DNA of 64,000 nt from Epiperipatus broadwayi (GCA_028023455.1 JAQFVV010006197.1:19095254-19159253); one strand, 5' to 3'. Positions 1-14,118 are shown, counted from the first letter of the stretch. Translations and numbers: made by a program. Notes: generated by a model not told the origin, from the letters alone.

Positions 1-2640
1 ATCATAGAGTAGCAGATTTTCCACACAACTTTTAAAATAGTTACATTAAAAATATGTACAAAAAGTAAATTCATTAATAACTAAATAAAGTTAGTAAGTA
101 ATACAATAATGATGAATAATGTACAGTATAATATAACAAATTATAACGATATGTACATGCAATTAAAAAAAGAAACAAGTTTAAATAACACTAAAAGTCC
201 ATGAAGCAAAACCATATACAATAAATAAGTAAATAAATAAATGTATGCAACTTTTGAACAAATAATAATAATCTAATAAATACATTACAAAATATCTATA
301 AAAATTACAATGTAAATTTTAGATACTTTTGTCCTTATGACAGATATCCCATTTCTGCAGCAATGCTATTTACAGCCAGTAATGATTTATCAATAATAAA
401 AAAAAGTAAAAAAACCTCTACATCTCAAAGTCACCCAAGTAGCCTATATTTCTAACTAATCACACTTTTTCAAATTCTAATTCTTTTGTTTCTGGATAAC
501 AGAAGAGTTTCAGATAACCACCAATTCCCTGATTTAATCATTAAAACCATTAAGATATTAATATGCAATAGTGAGATAACAATACCTTCAGGTTGTCAGT
601 CTGATCCTTATATCTCTACATTTTACCTGATATACCTTTGAATATGGTAGAATAAGTATGTAGTCAAATAGACTGATTAATAAAAAGATTAAAAAAAAGA
701 TGAAGTTATGAATGAAGCATTGATTATCTATATTAAATTACACAAATTTTAATGTAATTCATATGAAAACACTGAACTTCTTACATATTTTAAATATATA
801 CTGTCCTGGTAACTATTAATGAACTTGACATAATCACTAAGATAACTTTGCTACCTTAAATTCTTTACCAAACACAATTGCATTTAGCACATGATAGACA
901 GAAATTTACTTGCAGTAAAAATGTATATTTTGTCTATCAAAGCCAGAATTTTTATATTAATAATACAATATCAATTTAGTGTTTCCTAATTCAAATAGGC
1001 TTCAAACCAATTTAAAGTAAAAAATCCTTCAAACTACTTTGCTCCAATGTGTTTCATGAAATGCGAATTTGTTTCTTGTAAATGACCTGCTATATTTATC
1101 TCATATGCTAAGTTTCACACAATTCTAATATAAATGTTCAATTAGCTTGATAATAATGACTAATGACCTTTTGAAATATAAACTTAATGTCATTAACTGA
1201 TATACTACATAAGGACATCAATAAAAGACCTGCAAAACATGGGTCTAATCTTTGAAAATTTCATCATCTTCACCAAGCAATTCCAACTAAGAGGCAGTTT
1301 AATCTAAGACTGGCAGGAATTAGTGATTTATTCTAACAAGATTAAAACTATACTCCATTTTTTTAAAACTATTTGTATTGGGTTTAAAAATTGAGATAAG
1401 AGATCAACAGAATGTAAATATTACTAAGTCTTCAGATCACTACTAGCAGCATCTTTTGATTATTAAATATTACACTAAATGGCATAAAATAGTGAGAATA
1501 GAAAAATTTACTAATATAATATATAATATAATATCATTTATAAGATGCAAATTTATTTTTGTTCCAAAGACTCTGAAGCAAAACTAGCAAAATGATTTTT
1601 TTAATAACCTGAAATAACATTTTGCTTCAATAAAAATATAAACAACATCTGCAATTTGATGGTTTAAAAGACTTGTTATTGTTTATAACAGTTTAAAAAT
1701 GAGGATGCTCAAATAAATTGTGTCAAGTTGGTGGGTGAGAAGTAAAGGCAAACCAGAACCAAGAATGATCAATAATTATTATTTGGTAACATTAACCCAC
1801 TGAATAGTAATCTCATGCAAAAAGCTTTACTTTAGATAATTTACAGATTTAAAAATGAACACTGAAATACTTTCTGAAACTAAATGAACATCATTTATAT
1901 AATTGTAGGGTACAATGTCCCCACACCCCATGTAAAAGTTCTGGAAAAAATTGCAGATAAATTACTCTTAATATTAAGAAAGGATAGCTATAAATATTCC
2001 TGTCTCCTTGTATGTTAATTTTATTTTCATTTAACATTTTTTCAATAAACATCTGTGCTTGCACACTCATTATCCATCTAATTGCAATAATCCACGGTTT
2101 GACAAATATATATTTATATATCTCAAATTTTGAATTAATAAATTTCATGTGCACATCTACCTGTACCATCACAAAATATCTGCCATTTCCTCAATTTGTA
2201 CTCATAGCATTTACTCAGTTAAAATCTCTTGATTTATTAATGCATTATCTTTTTTACAATTGCAACATCATAATCACCATTATTGATATCTTAATGTATA
2301 CATTTTCTAAATTGTGTAGTAGCTTTTGTAGTTATAAGAATATATGTTACACAATATCATATTTTTTTCCCCACAGGAAGTTTTGGAAAAAGTTCAATGA
2401 GCAAGGATTTATTTTTTTCTTTTTTGTAGAAATTTTAATGTTTTTTTTAATAAAAGATTTTCTTGATATGATATATTTTTTTTTTTTTTTTTTTGTTCAG
2501 GGGCCGAATAAATTATAAATAAATATATATTTAATATTTTTTTTTTTTATTTATAGAATAAAATATTATATATTAATTTTAATTATTTTTTTTTTTTTTT
2601 TTTTTTTTAAATTATAAGAATATATGTTAAACACAATCTT
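1..2640. other. AT-rich non-coding DNA, no gene recognised
   Basis: No coding region, RNA gene or repeat family recognised. The stretch is A/T-dominated, with poly-T runs at about 2476-2494 and 2586-2608. Open frames here are low-complexity and owe their Phe/Lys/Ile content to A/T runs. Confidence 0.6.
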
Positions 2641-2649
2641 TAAAAAAAA

Positions 2650-2775
2650 AAAAGATGTGGGTTTAATGCATAAATAGAGTAGTGGACTATGTAGTTCAAG
2701 ATCTATGGATTCGGTTCGGTCACTTCTGGTGCTTAAATTTCTTAAAAACTCCTAAGCAATAACCATCGATTACTA
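2650..2775 (+). repeat. tRNA-derived SINE relic, family B
   Basis: A stretch with a tRNA-like 5' part (GTAGTGGACT around 2680, GTTCAAGATCTATGG around 2693, then a B-box-like GGTTCGGTC near 2714) is followed by TTCTGGTGCTTAAA. The same order of motifs recurs at 62603-62720, so this is a dispersed repeat. The B-box is imperfect and no target-site duplication was identified. An old SINE copy is the simplest reading. Confidence 0.55.
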
Positions 2776-2779
2776 AAAA

Positions 2780-5060
2780 CAACCTGATACTTTGTTAAAA
2801 CCTACAACTCCCCTAAATCACCTTATTCAAGTCTATATTTTCTTGCACCTTTAATATACTAAATGAATATAATTTTTTAGCAAACATGGCGTTTCACAGA
2901 ATATATCATATTTACTTTTTTTATTTTTCAGAACTTGAATGACATCAATGTATGAGCTTTTGTTTTTTAACCATTAGAATTCAGATGAGTTTTTTTTTTA
3001 ACAGTTGTAATATATAGAGTCAGATAAGTAAATGCTTTTATCACCAGTTGAAGTTTGACATTCAATTAAAAGAAAAAAAAAGGATTTTTAACGTTTGAAC
3101 ATTTTTTTATCTTTTTACGGTCTTCTTTTTTTTTTATTCTATAAAAAGAAAAAAAACATTTGAATTGCAAAAAGATGTAGTAGAGAAGACAAGAAACGGT
3201 TTTTTTTTGGCTACAATATTTGATTTGATAAGAAATGTACATTGATATCTGTGAATATTTTCAAGTCTAAAAAAATCAATTTTAGAAATTGCATTGATTT
3301 AAATATAAAAAAAATTACTCTTAAAATAAAAATGGTAACGGAAAATTATAGACTCAACACCTGTTGAAGTAAGACATTTATTAGAAGGTAAAATAATCAC
3401 AATTTTGTTATTATATTCAGCAAATTGGCATTCATTTGATCAACCCAAATTAATCTGAGATTTTACTCTCTTATTTATAACCATTTATTGATCAATATTT
3501 GAATAACTAATTGAGTTGCTTATAGGATAGTTATTAACAATATACAACATACATGGGTGTATTTAAATAACCCAGTCAACCCAGTGGTTAGAACCGTACT
3601 GAGAATGAAAAGGCAGATTTTATTGTAATCAATATTTTACCCACACTCACATCCATATTTTCTAGCACAAAATGTATGCCAATCAGTTATTTGCCTGAGA
3701 CCAGCTTAGGCAACTAGTAGCTCACAATCATTATTAACAGTAGTTCGTATATCCATTTTCTAGGTCTAAAACTTGATCCAGATGGAATTCTTCTTCTGAC
3801 TACTGAAAATTTCTAACCAAATCTAGAATTTCCTTCAAGTTGTTCACCAAAAAACTATTTAACTAATCTTTGATTATTAGTCAGTAAGTGGTAGTGACCT
3901 ATATTTGGTTGGAATGCCACCCTGATTGAAAAAATGGATCTCTGACATGGTGAATGTAAAACAAAAAATAATATTATAATATAATAAAGTTTCTATCATT
4001 CTTTTGTGTTCTGCTTCAAATCATGGACTAATTAATAATTTATTTCCACTTGTATTTTTATTGTTAGATGTTGTTTGTTTGAAAAAGGTACATATGGAGT
4101 CAGATAGACCACAGACACAATAATTGAAACAATTATTTTGTTAAAAAAATAACAATGTGAATAGCAGTGATTTAAAACGCTCATATTTCATTAAATAAAT
4201 TTGTTTACTACTGAAACAATATTTCATTAATTACTGCTAAAAATGTATTCAAACAATAGTTTTCCCCACTGCTTTTATTTTAGTAATAAAAAGAGTTTGT
4301 CAGATTCGTGATATAACTTTAAAATAATGATACTACATTATTAAAAGACTGGTGAGCAATGAGAATCTAATATTGATGTGCCTCAAGTGTTATCTCTGCT
4401 TCTATCAGATAAAAAACTTAAACATAGTAATTTCTATATTTTTTCATATTATTAAGTTATCATGGACATGATCAAACTCTTTTTATCCTACTCCAGTGCC
4501 AGAATCTATTATAAGCTTGAATAATCAATGGACACAAAAAAGTAGTGCTTATTAAGCTGATATTCGTTATTATTCTATCCATATCCCAAAATTACATTCC
4601 GGCTTACAGGAAGAAATTTGGATTTGAATCTTTCATACAAAACACACCTTTCATCCAGAAGCTATTTTTATCTTCTTTTTTTAAATCTACCAGCAACAAG
4701 TTTAAAGTAATAAATAAAATAAAAAAACACTTTGATATTCTGAATTCAAGCCTATCTGCTTGCATAGTAATATAATACTGACGGAAATTCAGTAACAATA
4801 TATTTTGTATATTACAACTGTAGGAATTTTTATACTTTCATTAGTATTGACATAACAAAAAAAAATCATGATTCCAAATTATATAAACCAGAAATTTGTC
4901 TGGAGATATGTATAGTGAAGTAATGGATTTATTAGTTCTACCATCTGATATCTATTAATTTCTCAATATTACAATAGATGGCAACACTGTATATGAATAA
5001 ATAAACCTTATTTCTAAAAAGAATTATATAAGCTGATATCATATGACATATTTTGGTTAT
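2780..5060. other. AT-rich non-coding DNA
   Basis: No gene recognised. A short tRNA-like string (CCAGTGGTTAGAACC, near 3580) may be the head of a worn SINE, but no B-box was found. A 76-codon frame at 4545-4775 shows no recognisable domain. Confidence 0.5.
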
Positions 5061-5061
5061 C

Positions 5062-6340
5062 TTGGACAATTAGCACCAATGGGGACTCATTGTTTTCAAC
5101 CATTATGAATCCATTGCAGAATGAACATCTCTCCAAGTCTAAGTGAGTATCTTTGATCCTTAGTCTCTCTTTTCCACACCTTACAAACAGATTTCCTTAT
5201 TTTATCTAGTCATCTTATGTGGTCTCCTTCTAGATATTTTACATCTGTTGGGATCCAATTTAAAACTTCAACTGTCCATCTATTATAATCTCTTCTAGCA
5301 ATATATTCAGCCCAGTTCCATTTCAGTTTCTTAATTTTTTCAATGATATCTGTGATACTTTTTTTCTCATCCATGTATTTCATTTTCACTCACTTTTTGT
5401 TACTCCTAATATAAATTTCTCCATATTACTCTTTTATTAAATGTCCAAGTGTCATTTTCATAAGTAAAAACTAGTGAAACACATTTTTTTAAAAAAAATC
5501 TTCATTTTCAAACATATAAGTATATTTCTTTTTAAACTCCAACCCAATTCATTCTCTACAATTAATTTTATTCATTATGTTTTCATCTGTATTAATAATA
5601 TATTTTCAGATGTTGACTTATTCTAATCTGTAATTATCAATCTTCATTTTCTTCCTCTGAAAAAAATCTATTTAACTTAACAACTATCTTTAGTCCTACT
5701 TTCTTAATTTTATTGTATAACTTGCAACATTACATGAAGCTCTAAAGAATTATTCTCAAAAATAACCACATCAATTGCAAAATCTAGATGATTTAAATAA
5801 TCTCCATTTGCTTTTACTCCTTAGCTTCCCATCTTAATCCACAAATTACTTGCTATAAAACTTTGTAAAAGTTTATATTATAAAATTATCCTATCATAAA
5901 TCCTTCTCAATGTTAATTATTTTTATATCACCATCTAATTTAATCATTGGTGTTGTGTAGTAAAAAATATTTTAAGAATATATCAATATTCTGACTTTAT
6001 ATCTTGATGATTCTCATAGAAATGCTTACAGGATACAATGTCTTTTCATAATCTACAAACCAAAAGCATAATGGTAACTCATATTCACTGGAACTTTCTA
6101 TAACTTTTCTTGATACTTGCATATGTCCAATGTACTAAAACTACTTTTAAATCCAGACTTTTCTTTTGGACGGTTAAAATCTGAAGTTTGTTGCTGATAA
6201 GTTGTAATTATCTCGAAGAAGATTTTGTATAGAAATGATGAAAGATATATAATTTCTTTTTTTATCACCTTTTTCAAATATCAATATTACTACTGCATTT
6301 TTCCAATCATATGTTACGTCATCATCATTTAAAACATTTG
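5062..6340 (-). pseudogene. RTE-like non-LTR retrotransposon, 3' half, heavily decayed
   Basis: The minus strand carries the same order of segments as the copy at 61080-62520. It starts near 6330 with a region like the RTE RT entry (hydrophobic ValValIle-type run, then a basic KGD-like segment), passes through FVDYEK-like sequence near 6050, and ends with the 3' domain that is better preserved at 13224-13790. DNA identity to the 13.2 kb copy is obvious from about 5090 to 5470 (shared TTATGAATCCA, CATCTATTAT and TCTTCTAGCAATAT). Many stops and frameshifts make it non-functional. The RTE assignment rests on the protein pattern and on the short-repeat 3' tails of sister copies. Confidence 0.75.
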
Positions 6341-7830
6341 ATAGATAACTTTGCCAATAAATTTTCTATTTCTTCACTTGCTTCTTTTAAAATATGAATA
6401 TTTCCATCATTTACTAGAGTTTATCTTTCTATTCACATCTATATTTGTAAATTGTTTAGTAATGTATTCCTCAAAAGTGTGTAAAATATCTATCTATATG
6501 GAAGAAAAAATATATAAAAAAAACTCTGAAAAAATGGTGTGAGAAATTATAATTTGTTGAAAAAATGATACAAATTGTAAATAAGTGAATTATCATATTT
6601 CTACAGAAAAATTACAAGAATGATTCATCATGGTGTAAAAGTTGGTTAATTTTAAAATGCAACTCTAAAATTGAGATGCTTGAATAAATTACATCAAAAG
6701 AAATAGAAGCAATGAAAAATAATGCCCAAGTGACTAGTTTCTCGATAGGTTTTTATGTAAAGATCTTAATTCAAGTGAACTATAAAAAATAAAAATAGAA
6801 ATAATTGCTGATTTCATAAAGAAAACAGTGAATGGAATAAAGAAATTGATTGGAAGAATGGAATCTGATTTTAGTTAAAGAAAATATGAAGAGAATTATA
6901 AACATTTTGGTGATTATGCAGGGGTAAGAGTAACAGGTTGAGCTCCAATTCAGTTTATAAAGCCATTACTGTATTAAACCATAGGAGTTATAAAAACTAA
7001 TCAATTAATTTTAATATATCTATATTAATCACATGATTAGTTGCACATAAAAGTAAGGCTTGATATTCAGTTTACATAACTAGGGGTTTTTTTCTTTTAT
7101 CTTCCTCATCTGGGAACCAATCTATAGACCTCTAGGTTTTGAGCCCACATTAATAAAAATTTATAAAAGATAATTTTATACATTGTTAGATCAGTTTTTG
7201 ACAACCTGATAAAAGTAAATCGATATTAAATTGCAATTTACTCACAAGTATACTGACATAAACAAAGAGTAAAAAGATTAAAACGTAAGTTAAATATTCA
7301 TCTTCACAATGGAATTAAAATGTTTATCCGTTTATTTCCCAGCATTAAAACATGTTAACCATAATATAGGAATTAAATGCACAAGCACTTAACAATCTCT
7401 CCGCCAAAAAGCATAATAATAATAATTCTATAATACTGCACTAAAAAAAAAAAAAAAGATTGACAAAGGTAATATTATATATTTCTTTTTATATTTAAAA
7501 TGCCTTAAGTACTCTATTAGAATTAAAATATGGTTGCTTGGCAATAGAGCAGTTTATCTAACATCACGTCAAACTATTTCTTTTTATTTTAAATCTTTTT
7601 AGATGAATTTGTTAAAATTGAATTTATTTTTATAAAAAAGTATTACCATACGTATTGCAATACAGACGCATTTAGTAAATTCATATATATCTATCTCCCT
7701 CTTCCCATTCCTCAGAAGAAAAAAACTTTGCTAATAAAGAACAAAAAATAAACAATTATTTATTTACTTTATAAACCGATTCACATAGTTTGAAACTGTT
7801 CTTATTTTCTTAAATACAGTAATAGTTTAT
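6341..7830. other. AT-rich non-coding DNA
   Basis: No gene or repeat recognised. The part next to 6341 may be further decayed RTE sequence, but I could not align it by eye. Confidence 0.45.
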
Positions 7831-7836
7831 ATATAG

Positions 7837-8127
7837 GGTATATGAACACACTTTCACACGACCCACCACTCTCCACACCATCTCATAACACTGATACACT
7901 TGAACACATATATGTTGAAAAGATAAATAATCACCAATAGTCGTATTTCATGCTAAACCAACAATCATCAGTTGGTCCAGATTACCATGTCCACACATAT
8001 ATGCTATAAGTGCTCAGATATATATTAAGACAGCCAAACCTTATACTTTAATGGACAGGTTTCAATCTACTCCACACTCCAACTCTTCAACCGTCCATCC
8101 AATTAAAAATCTGATGATGGAATAGTT
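7837..8127 (-). repeat. Hammerhead-bearing repeat, family C, copy 1
   Basis: This is an antisense copy of the dispersed family seen at 27004-27255, 27305-27650, 38982-39500, 54172-54485 and 63575-63685. On the minus strand it runs from TTCCATCATCAGATTTTTAA, through a segment about the length of half the unit, into the hammerhead core (7933-7976), then TGGTGATTATTTATC and a tail containing GTGTGAAAGTG. I see no protein-coding capacity. It is probably a non-autonomous retroelement. Confidence 0.8.
7933..7976 (-). ncRNA. Decayed hammerhead ribozyme (family C)
   Basis: On the minus strand ACCAA (stem I), CTGATGA, a stem II hairpin, GAAA and TTGGT (stem I return) are all present. The stem III segment differs from the intact copies and keeps only the A15.1-U16.1 pair, so activity is doubtful. 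Confidence 0.5.
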
Positions 8128-8139
8128 TATGTAAATTTT

Positions 8140-9257
8140 TGGTCTATGCAAAATTTCAGAAAGTCCTTTTTTAATTTTTGTAATATATATTTTAAAATTT
8201 TTATTATCATCCTTAATTTAATAATAGATAGTCAAAGAGTCTCTAAGATCCAGGAGTTAATACATAATAGTATGGTTTATTACAAGATACCTATGTCATT
8301 AAATAAAAGCAATTTTTTTTTATATTAAAAAATACCTGTGTTTTTAAAAAAAGTGATTCATATAAGAATACCATGTGAATTTTTTAAAACAACAATATAC
8401 TTAATATTACGTTACTAATAATATCCATGATACATAATGTTTCTTATCCTTCTTAATGATGTAAAGAACTTATTAAATTTGATGTGTTGGGAGAGAGAAA
8501 AGCAATGCAAAAGGAAAATACCATTGATGATTAGCAGTTACTTCAACCAGATTTCAAACAAAGAACATAGTGTACATATTTAAAGCTAAAACATACTGAA
8601 ATATCTTACGCATGTATTTTATATATTATTTTGTTAGTTTGCTATAACATTTTCTATTTTAATCAAGAACATAAATTTACCAATTATGTGTTTATCACTT
8701 AGATTTCATTTTTAATGCAAATTGGCTTCAAAATTATTTCTTTTTTAATATTAATAGTAATCAGCTCTCAAATTCTGCTTTTATAGCTTATGGCTAAACT
8801 TATTACAGTATAAACACCTATAGGAAAACTACAAAAGATTTCATTGCTAAATAAATACAAAATTAAGAAAACTAAATTGACATTTAAACCTTTCATGATA
8901 AAGGAGTTTATGATTTTATTATTCAACCATACGTATTTGCATTTGTTGAATAAACCTTAATGGATAAAATATATATGTTCTATTTGTCCACTTTCTAAGT
9001 TTTTGTTATACCAAGCCCCATTGCATTATTAGAACTAAAAATATGACTCCACGGTAAACCAAAAAAAATTTAAAATCAATCTGAGAGTGTTTATATTAGA
9101 TTTTTGCATCCATATTGATACTTATCTTACTATAATATATTGCATAACAAATTGAATTTTCATACATTTGCCTTTCACATAATAGTTTGTCCTAAGACTT
9201 ATAAATTAGTCTATTTACTTTATAATAGGGGACCAAAATCAATGTTATATTCATTAT
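8140..9257. other. AT-rich non-coding DNA
   Basis: Nothing recognised. Two short frames (about 60-70 codons, at 8146 and 9140) have no domain signature, and the second runs into the inverted-repeat element. Confidence 0.5.
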
Positions 9258-9259
9258 TA

Positions 9260-10218
9260 TACACCTGGGTCTCATTTTACGCAATAGATAGGTTCCTTAG
9301 AAAACACGCGCAAACGAAATCGTGCAAAAATAGATGTAACTTACATTGAAAAAGGGGGGATGCAGTCTGTGATTTTTCAAAATTTGCGTAAAAGCAAAAC
9401 ACCAATGTAAAATTACTTTAAAATTCGCACGCAAAAAAATAAGGAAATAAAATATGACTAATAAAAAATTTCAAATTTGAAAAAAATTGATACAAGACAA
9501 ACTTTTTTTAACTATAATATTTAATTTTATTCAAAATAATATATTTTTATGCATAATTTACATTTTTTAATACACATTTTAATTATTATCGCTATTTGCG
9601 AAAAACACATTCGTTTGCACTCTTATGTTGTGTTAATAGTTTTCTGTTGACAACGTAATTAATCTTTGAGACGATGATTTTATTAATTGTTTATGAACTT
9701 AGACTTATGATAATAAAAAGACATTTATTCACCACTGCTGGGAAAAATTTAATTAAAACTAACATCTAAAAATTAAATTCTTATTTTTGTCTTTAATTTT
9801 TTAATTTTCAAATCGTTTAAAAATCAAGTTTCGTTTTACATCACATTAATTTCAAGTCGCCATAAGTAATTTTTTAATTGTTAATTACAATTAAAAATCA
9901 GATTTTAATATTTAATTGTCAAATTTAATTGTGCCCACTGCTATTACTGACCTTTTAAAAATAAACATGTGGACATTAAACGATTAATAATTGATTACGT
10001 TCTTTTTTAAAAAGCAAAAACAGAATGTGATTTAAAATGCAAAATTAACATGCACAATGTTTGAACAAATGTGCTATTACTTTCAATATAACGTAAGTGC
10101 GCAAAATTTATTATTTAAAGTAATAGCGCATTATTGTAGTTCGACTTCTGGTGAAACACGAATCACATAACTTCAAAATTGTGTTAAATAAGTCTGCGTA
10201 AAAAGAGACCCAGGTGTA
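9260..10218. mobile_element. TA-flanked terminal-inverted-repeat element, non-autonomous
   Basis: The left end CACCTGGGTCTC (from 9262) matches, as reverse complement, the right end GAGACCCAGGTG (to 10216). The similarity extends inward through TTTTACGCA/TGCGTAAAA. TA (or TATA) flanks both ends, suggesting a TA target-site duplication. The interior of about 0.95 kb has more CpG (GCGCAAACG, ATCGTGC, TTGCGTAAAAGC) than the surrounding DNA and encodes no transposase I can see. A TA duplication is typical of Tc1/mariner-type transposases, but the superfamily cannot be assigned from the ends alone. Confidence 0.75.
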
Positions 10219-10220
10219 TA

Positions 10221-13220
10221 TATGTTTGCTAGGGTTCTATAATGATGAATAAGCAGCATTGAAATCCAATTTCTATCATTATTGTTAGGCTAAACATACA
10301 ATTTACACTTGAAAGTAATTGTCTTTATATTTCTATCACCTTACATTTATTGAAACTTACACACTTAGGATCTCAAATATAAATTTTTATATTTCTTATT
10401 AGTTCATACATACATAATCTATGACTTCTGATCAAAAACATTTCAGGCTTAAATTAGATAATCTTTTAACTAGAATTGCATAATTCCCAGTATTAAGTAA
10501 TTTTTCTATCACTTTAAACTTTAATGAGCCATTACAGCTTGTAATTTCATAATTCATGATCCATGTGAGATATTGTACACTATTTACTGAATCATATCAA
10601 TATTGAATTGTCTCAGACAGAATGCAAACAATCTCACTGTTGATTTATAATACATATATTAAAGAGGTGCCTCATCAATATGCTTTATTATTTTAAGGCA
10701 GGCTATCACATTTCTCACACATAGGCCATACACCGATCATACTATAAATATATTTCTGAAGGTCACTGTTAAATCTGTGCTGATCCAATTAGAACAGTCA
10801 CAATAAACTCAACTTTATACTCGTTAACTTATTTTTATTTTAACATATTATGGATTGATTCTATCAAGAGAATGATATAATTCAAAAATATGCAGAAAAG
10901 GTATTTAAAAATTTTCTAGAATACATTTTGATATTATTATATATAAAAATTAAAATGGAAACTAATAATCAAATTTCCAAAAGCCTGTTCATTCTGCAAT
11001 CATCCTAAAATAATAGCACAAATATAATAATATACCCCTTTCAGAAAAACAATTATTAATCTTAACAATAAAAATATGCTTAAGCATTTTTATGTTTGCA
11101 AACACATGGTTTTTGCATTTTCTGTTTTACAATTTATTTATAGATTTTAACAATATCTTAAAGACCAATCCTGTGCAGCTGATCAAATTTAGTTATAAAG
11201 TAAATTATGTGTTATTCACGAAAGAGCTCCTTAGTTGGCTACTCAAAATAAGTCTTGCTTACTTATGACACCTGAGTACTTAAACCTATATTGTTGATTA
11301 AATATATTAGGCAAGTAATTATATGTTGGACTATCTACACAATCTAATTAAAGAATTAAATGTTTTTAGAAAAATTGAAACTTTATATTTTTCCAAATAC
11401 ATTCAGTACATGAAAGCATTGTATTTCATACAAACCGTGTTTTCTCTTCTTCAAGTGTTGTATAGCTGGCCTACTCAATGACAGTTAAACGTGAGAATTT
11501 AATCAATAATCTTTAGATTCACGAATACTGAATTTAAGACAATCCTGTCACCAACTAGACTACATGGCATTGTCAAGGGTAAATTTGGCAGAAATTTTAT
11601 GTGCTTGTCTAAATATAAATAAAGTTTGAATTTTTTCTAAAAACATTTAAAAATTCAATTAGATAATAGAAATAGTCCAATCCATAATTACAAGTAGAAT
11701 GTGATCACCACAAACTTTCAATCATATTAGTCAAAAGTTATATAATTCCCCCCTCCTCCCCAGTTAATAAAGTAATATTTTAAATTTAATTTTATAAAAA
11801 CGTATTGTATTAGAAATATAATATTTTCAATTTCGACTCAGCTTGAGACATTTATTTTTTTAAAAAATCTTTATTTAATTAAATAAAATGAAGACTTTAG
11901 TTCTTAAAAATATTATCTTCATAATTAGAGAACCGAATTTTTAAAAAAATTCCCGCTGTTTTATTATCTTACTTATTTAATATATTTTATAGTATGTTAA
12001 AAAGGTTGACATATTGACTTCTGCTTTCTTTTTGATAAAATCTTTCCCAGAATGGTCTATCATTAAAAGTTTTTATTTTCCAAAACCATTAACTTCAGGA
12101 AAGAAAAAATAACCCAGAGTGATGGAATTTTAAAATTCTGGCTCTAAATATATAGAAAACTACTATTTTAAACTTTATAGAACAAAAAAGATTGAAGACA
12201 ATCATTTTAAATAATAAAAATATATTTAATAATATAAACGCAAAAAAGTATAATTGCTAAGTTGTAGTAGCTTTATGATATTATTGAGGCACTAAAAAAG
12301 TTTAAAAAAAATTTGTGATGATTAAAACATATCATTAAAACAAAAATGCCTATGTATATCTCATGCTGTTTCTTTAATTTGTTTATCAAACATATTACAA
12401 TTTTATCTTCTATATTTTATGCTACAAACTTTTTTATATAAACATTTCATATCTTCCATAATTTATAACTATACTGTATTATCTACTAATTTAAAATGTA
12501 ATGAAAGCAAACAATAATGCATCATTTAAGAATGCCTTTGAAACAATCTGTGGAGCTTACTTCTCTCACAAAAATCATGCTCATGATCACAATAATAATC
12601 CTTTTAGGCAAAAATTGGTTACTATTTATTTGCTTTTAAGATATCTATCTAATAAAGATGAACTTTACAGTAGCAGATTCAATATTATCTCCAGTAATAT
12701 AAAAAACATAATGATTGGTCTTATAGTCTTATCTTAATTTGAAAATTTTATATGGTATTTCATTGCATTTATAGTATAACGATAAGAATTCCACATTTTA
12801 CTACCATGCAATAAATTTGAGAGAGTAACAGCTTTTTAATTGAAATGTTATACCACAAGATTATATATATGTATAATTATAAAATATTATGCTGTACCTT
12901 ACACAAGAGAAATTATATTATAAATAGATAAAACAAATAAAAACTACTACTACAAAAAATTTCTTAATATAATAAGTTAAAATTATAACTCTAAGAATGT
13001 AGCCTAAAAAGTCTAAACAATAAATAATGTAATATGATCAACAACAGGGCTTGATTATTTTTTGAAATTTACCACCTTCTTAATCTATTAATAAAAATAG
13101 TCTAAATCATAGCATTATACTGCAAAATTATCAAGCTCTTATTTCTTTTAGTTTTAAAGACTTTATGAAAAGTCTAGCAGAGTGAAACGTAATTTTTTTT
13201 TACATAGCTAAAAATTTGTG
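10221..13220. other. AT-rich non-coding DNA
   Basis: No gene recognised. A 78-codon frame at 12501-12737 is compositionally less biased than its surroundings and has a His/Asn-rich N-terminal half, but shows no known motif, no splice context I can support and no repeat relation. I do not call it a gene. Confidence 0.45.
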
Positions 13221-13223
13221 AAG

Positions 13224-13790
13224 TTAATTATTCATCATCATCAACCATTATGAATCCACTGCAGGATGAAGGTCTCTCCAAGTTCAATCCATCTTTTCCT
13301 ATCTTTAGCTTCTCTTCTCCACATCACCCCTGCACACTTTCTTATTTCATCCATCCATCTCACAAGTGGTCTCTTTCTGGGTCTTTTACAATCTCTTGGA
13401 ATCCAGTTTAAAATTCCAATTGTCCATCTATTATCATCTCTTCTAGCAATATGTCCAGCCTGACTCCACTTGTCTTTTAATTTTTTCAATGAGGTCAGTA
13501 ACACCTGTTTGTTCTCTTACCCATACATTGCATTTTCGATCTCTTCTTGTTATTCCCAACATGCATCTCTCTATACTTCTTTGAGTGGTCTGAAATCTCT
13601 GTATTGCTCTTCTATTAAGTGTCCAAGTCTCAGATCCATATGTAAGAACTGGCAAAACACATTTATTAAAAACCTTCCTTTTCAAACACATAGGCATATT
13701 TCCTTTTAGTATCAAGTTATTTCTACCAAAAGCACTCCAACCAAGTTTAATTCTATGATTAATTTCATCCATTATGTTTATTGGTAGTTA
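13224..13790 (-). pseudogene. RTE-like LINE, C-terminal part of the RT protein and 3' end
   Basis: The minus strand encodes, in two overlapping frames (13772-13443 and 13504-13241), the conserved C-terminal region of RTE-type endonuclease/reverse-transcriptase proteins. The first frame has VLPVLTYGSETWTL followed by TTQRSIERCMLGITRRD. The second has KDKWSQAGHIARRDDNRWT, then a PRKRPLVRWMDEI segment and a final tryptophan-rich stretch. One frameshift near 13475 breaks continuity (IEKIKR before it, LKDKW after it). The DNA after the stop ends in ATGATGATGA-type short repeats (13225-13240 on the plus strand as TCATCATCATC), the usual tail style of RTE elements. The copy is 5'-truncated and is the least decayed RTE fragment here. 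Confidence 0.88.
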
Positions 13791-14118
13791 AATAGATATT
13801 TAGTTGATCTTAGTATAAAAGTAAAGGATTATATTACTTTGATTTGTTTTTTTTTTTCTTAAGCAATTGTATTTGAAAGAGAACTCACATTTCAATTTTG
13901 TCAGTTCTTTTGCTTTACATTCAAAAATATTTTTGCTTAATTAAAATATATAAAGGTGCCAATTATTAATATAACTCACGTTTGATTTTTAATCTTTTTT
14001 TTTAATTTTAAAAAATATATATATCAAACATGTAATCAATTTAAAATAAAAATGGATCAAAATCAATTAAACTTTTTTTCTTGGTTAAAAACTTGTTTCA
14101 AAAATCACTTTTTCTCCT
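13791..14118. other. AT-rich spacer
   Basis: No feature recognised between the RTE fragment and the SINE. Confidence 0.5.

Noticed and set aside
2012-2518. 168-codon open frame, the longest in the window
   Set aside because: Low-complexity, driven by A/T and poly-T (long Phe run), no domain, and antisense frames of similar quality overlap it.
8108-8122. CTGATGATGGAA string as a ribozyme core
   Set aside because: No GAAA partner or stem; it is an antisense part of family C that recurs as plain sequence.
12501-12737. 78-codon frame with His/Asn-rich start
   Set aside because: No motif, splice support or repeat relation; chance cannot be excluded.
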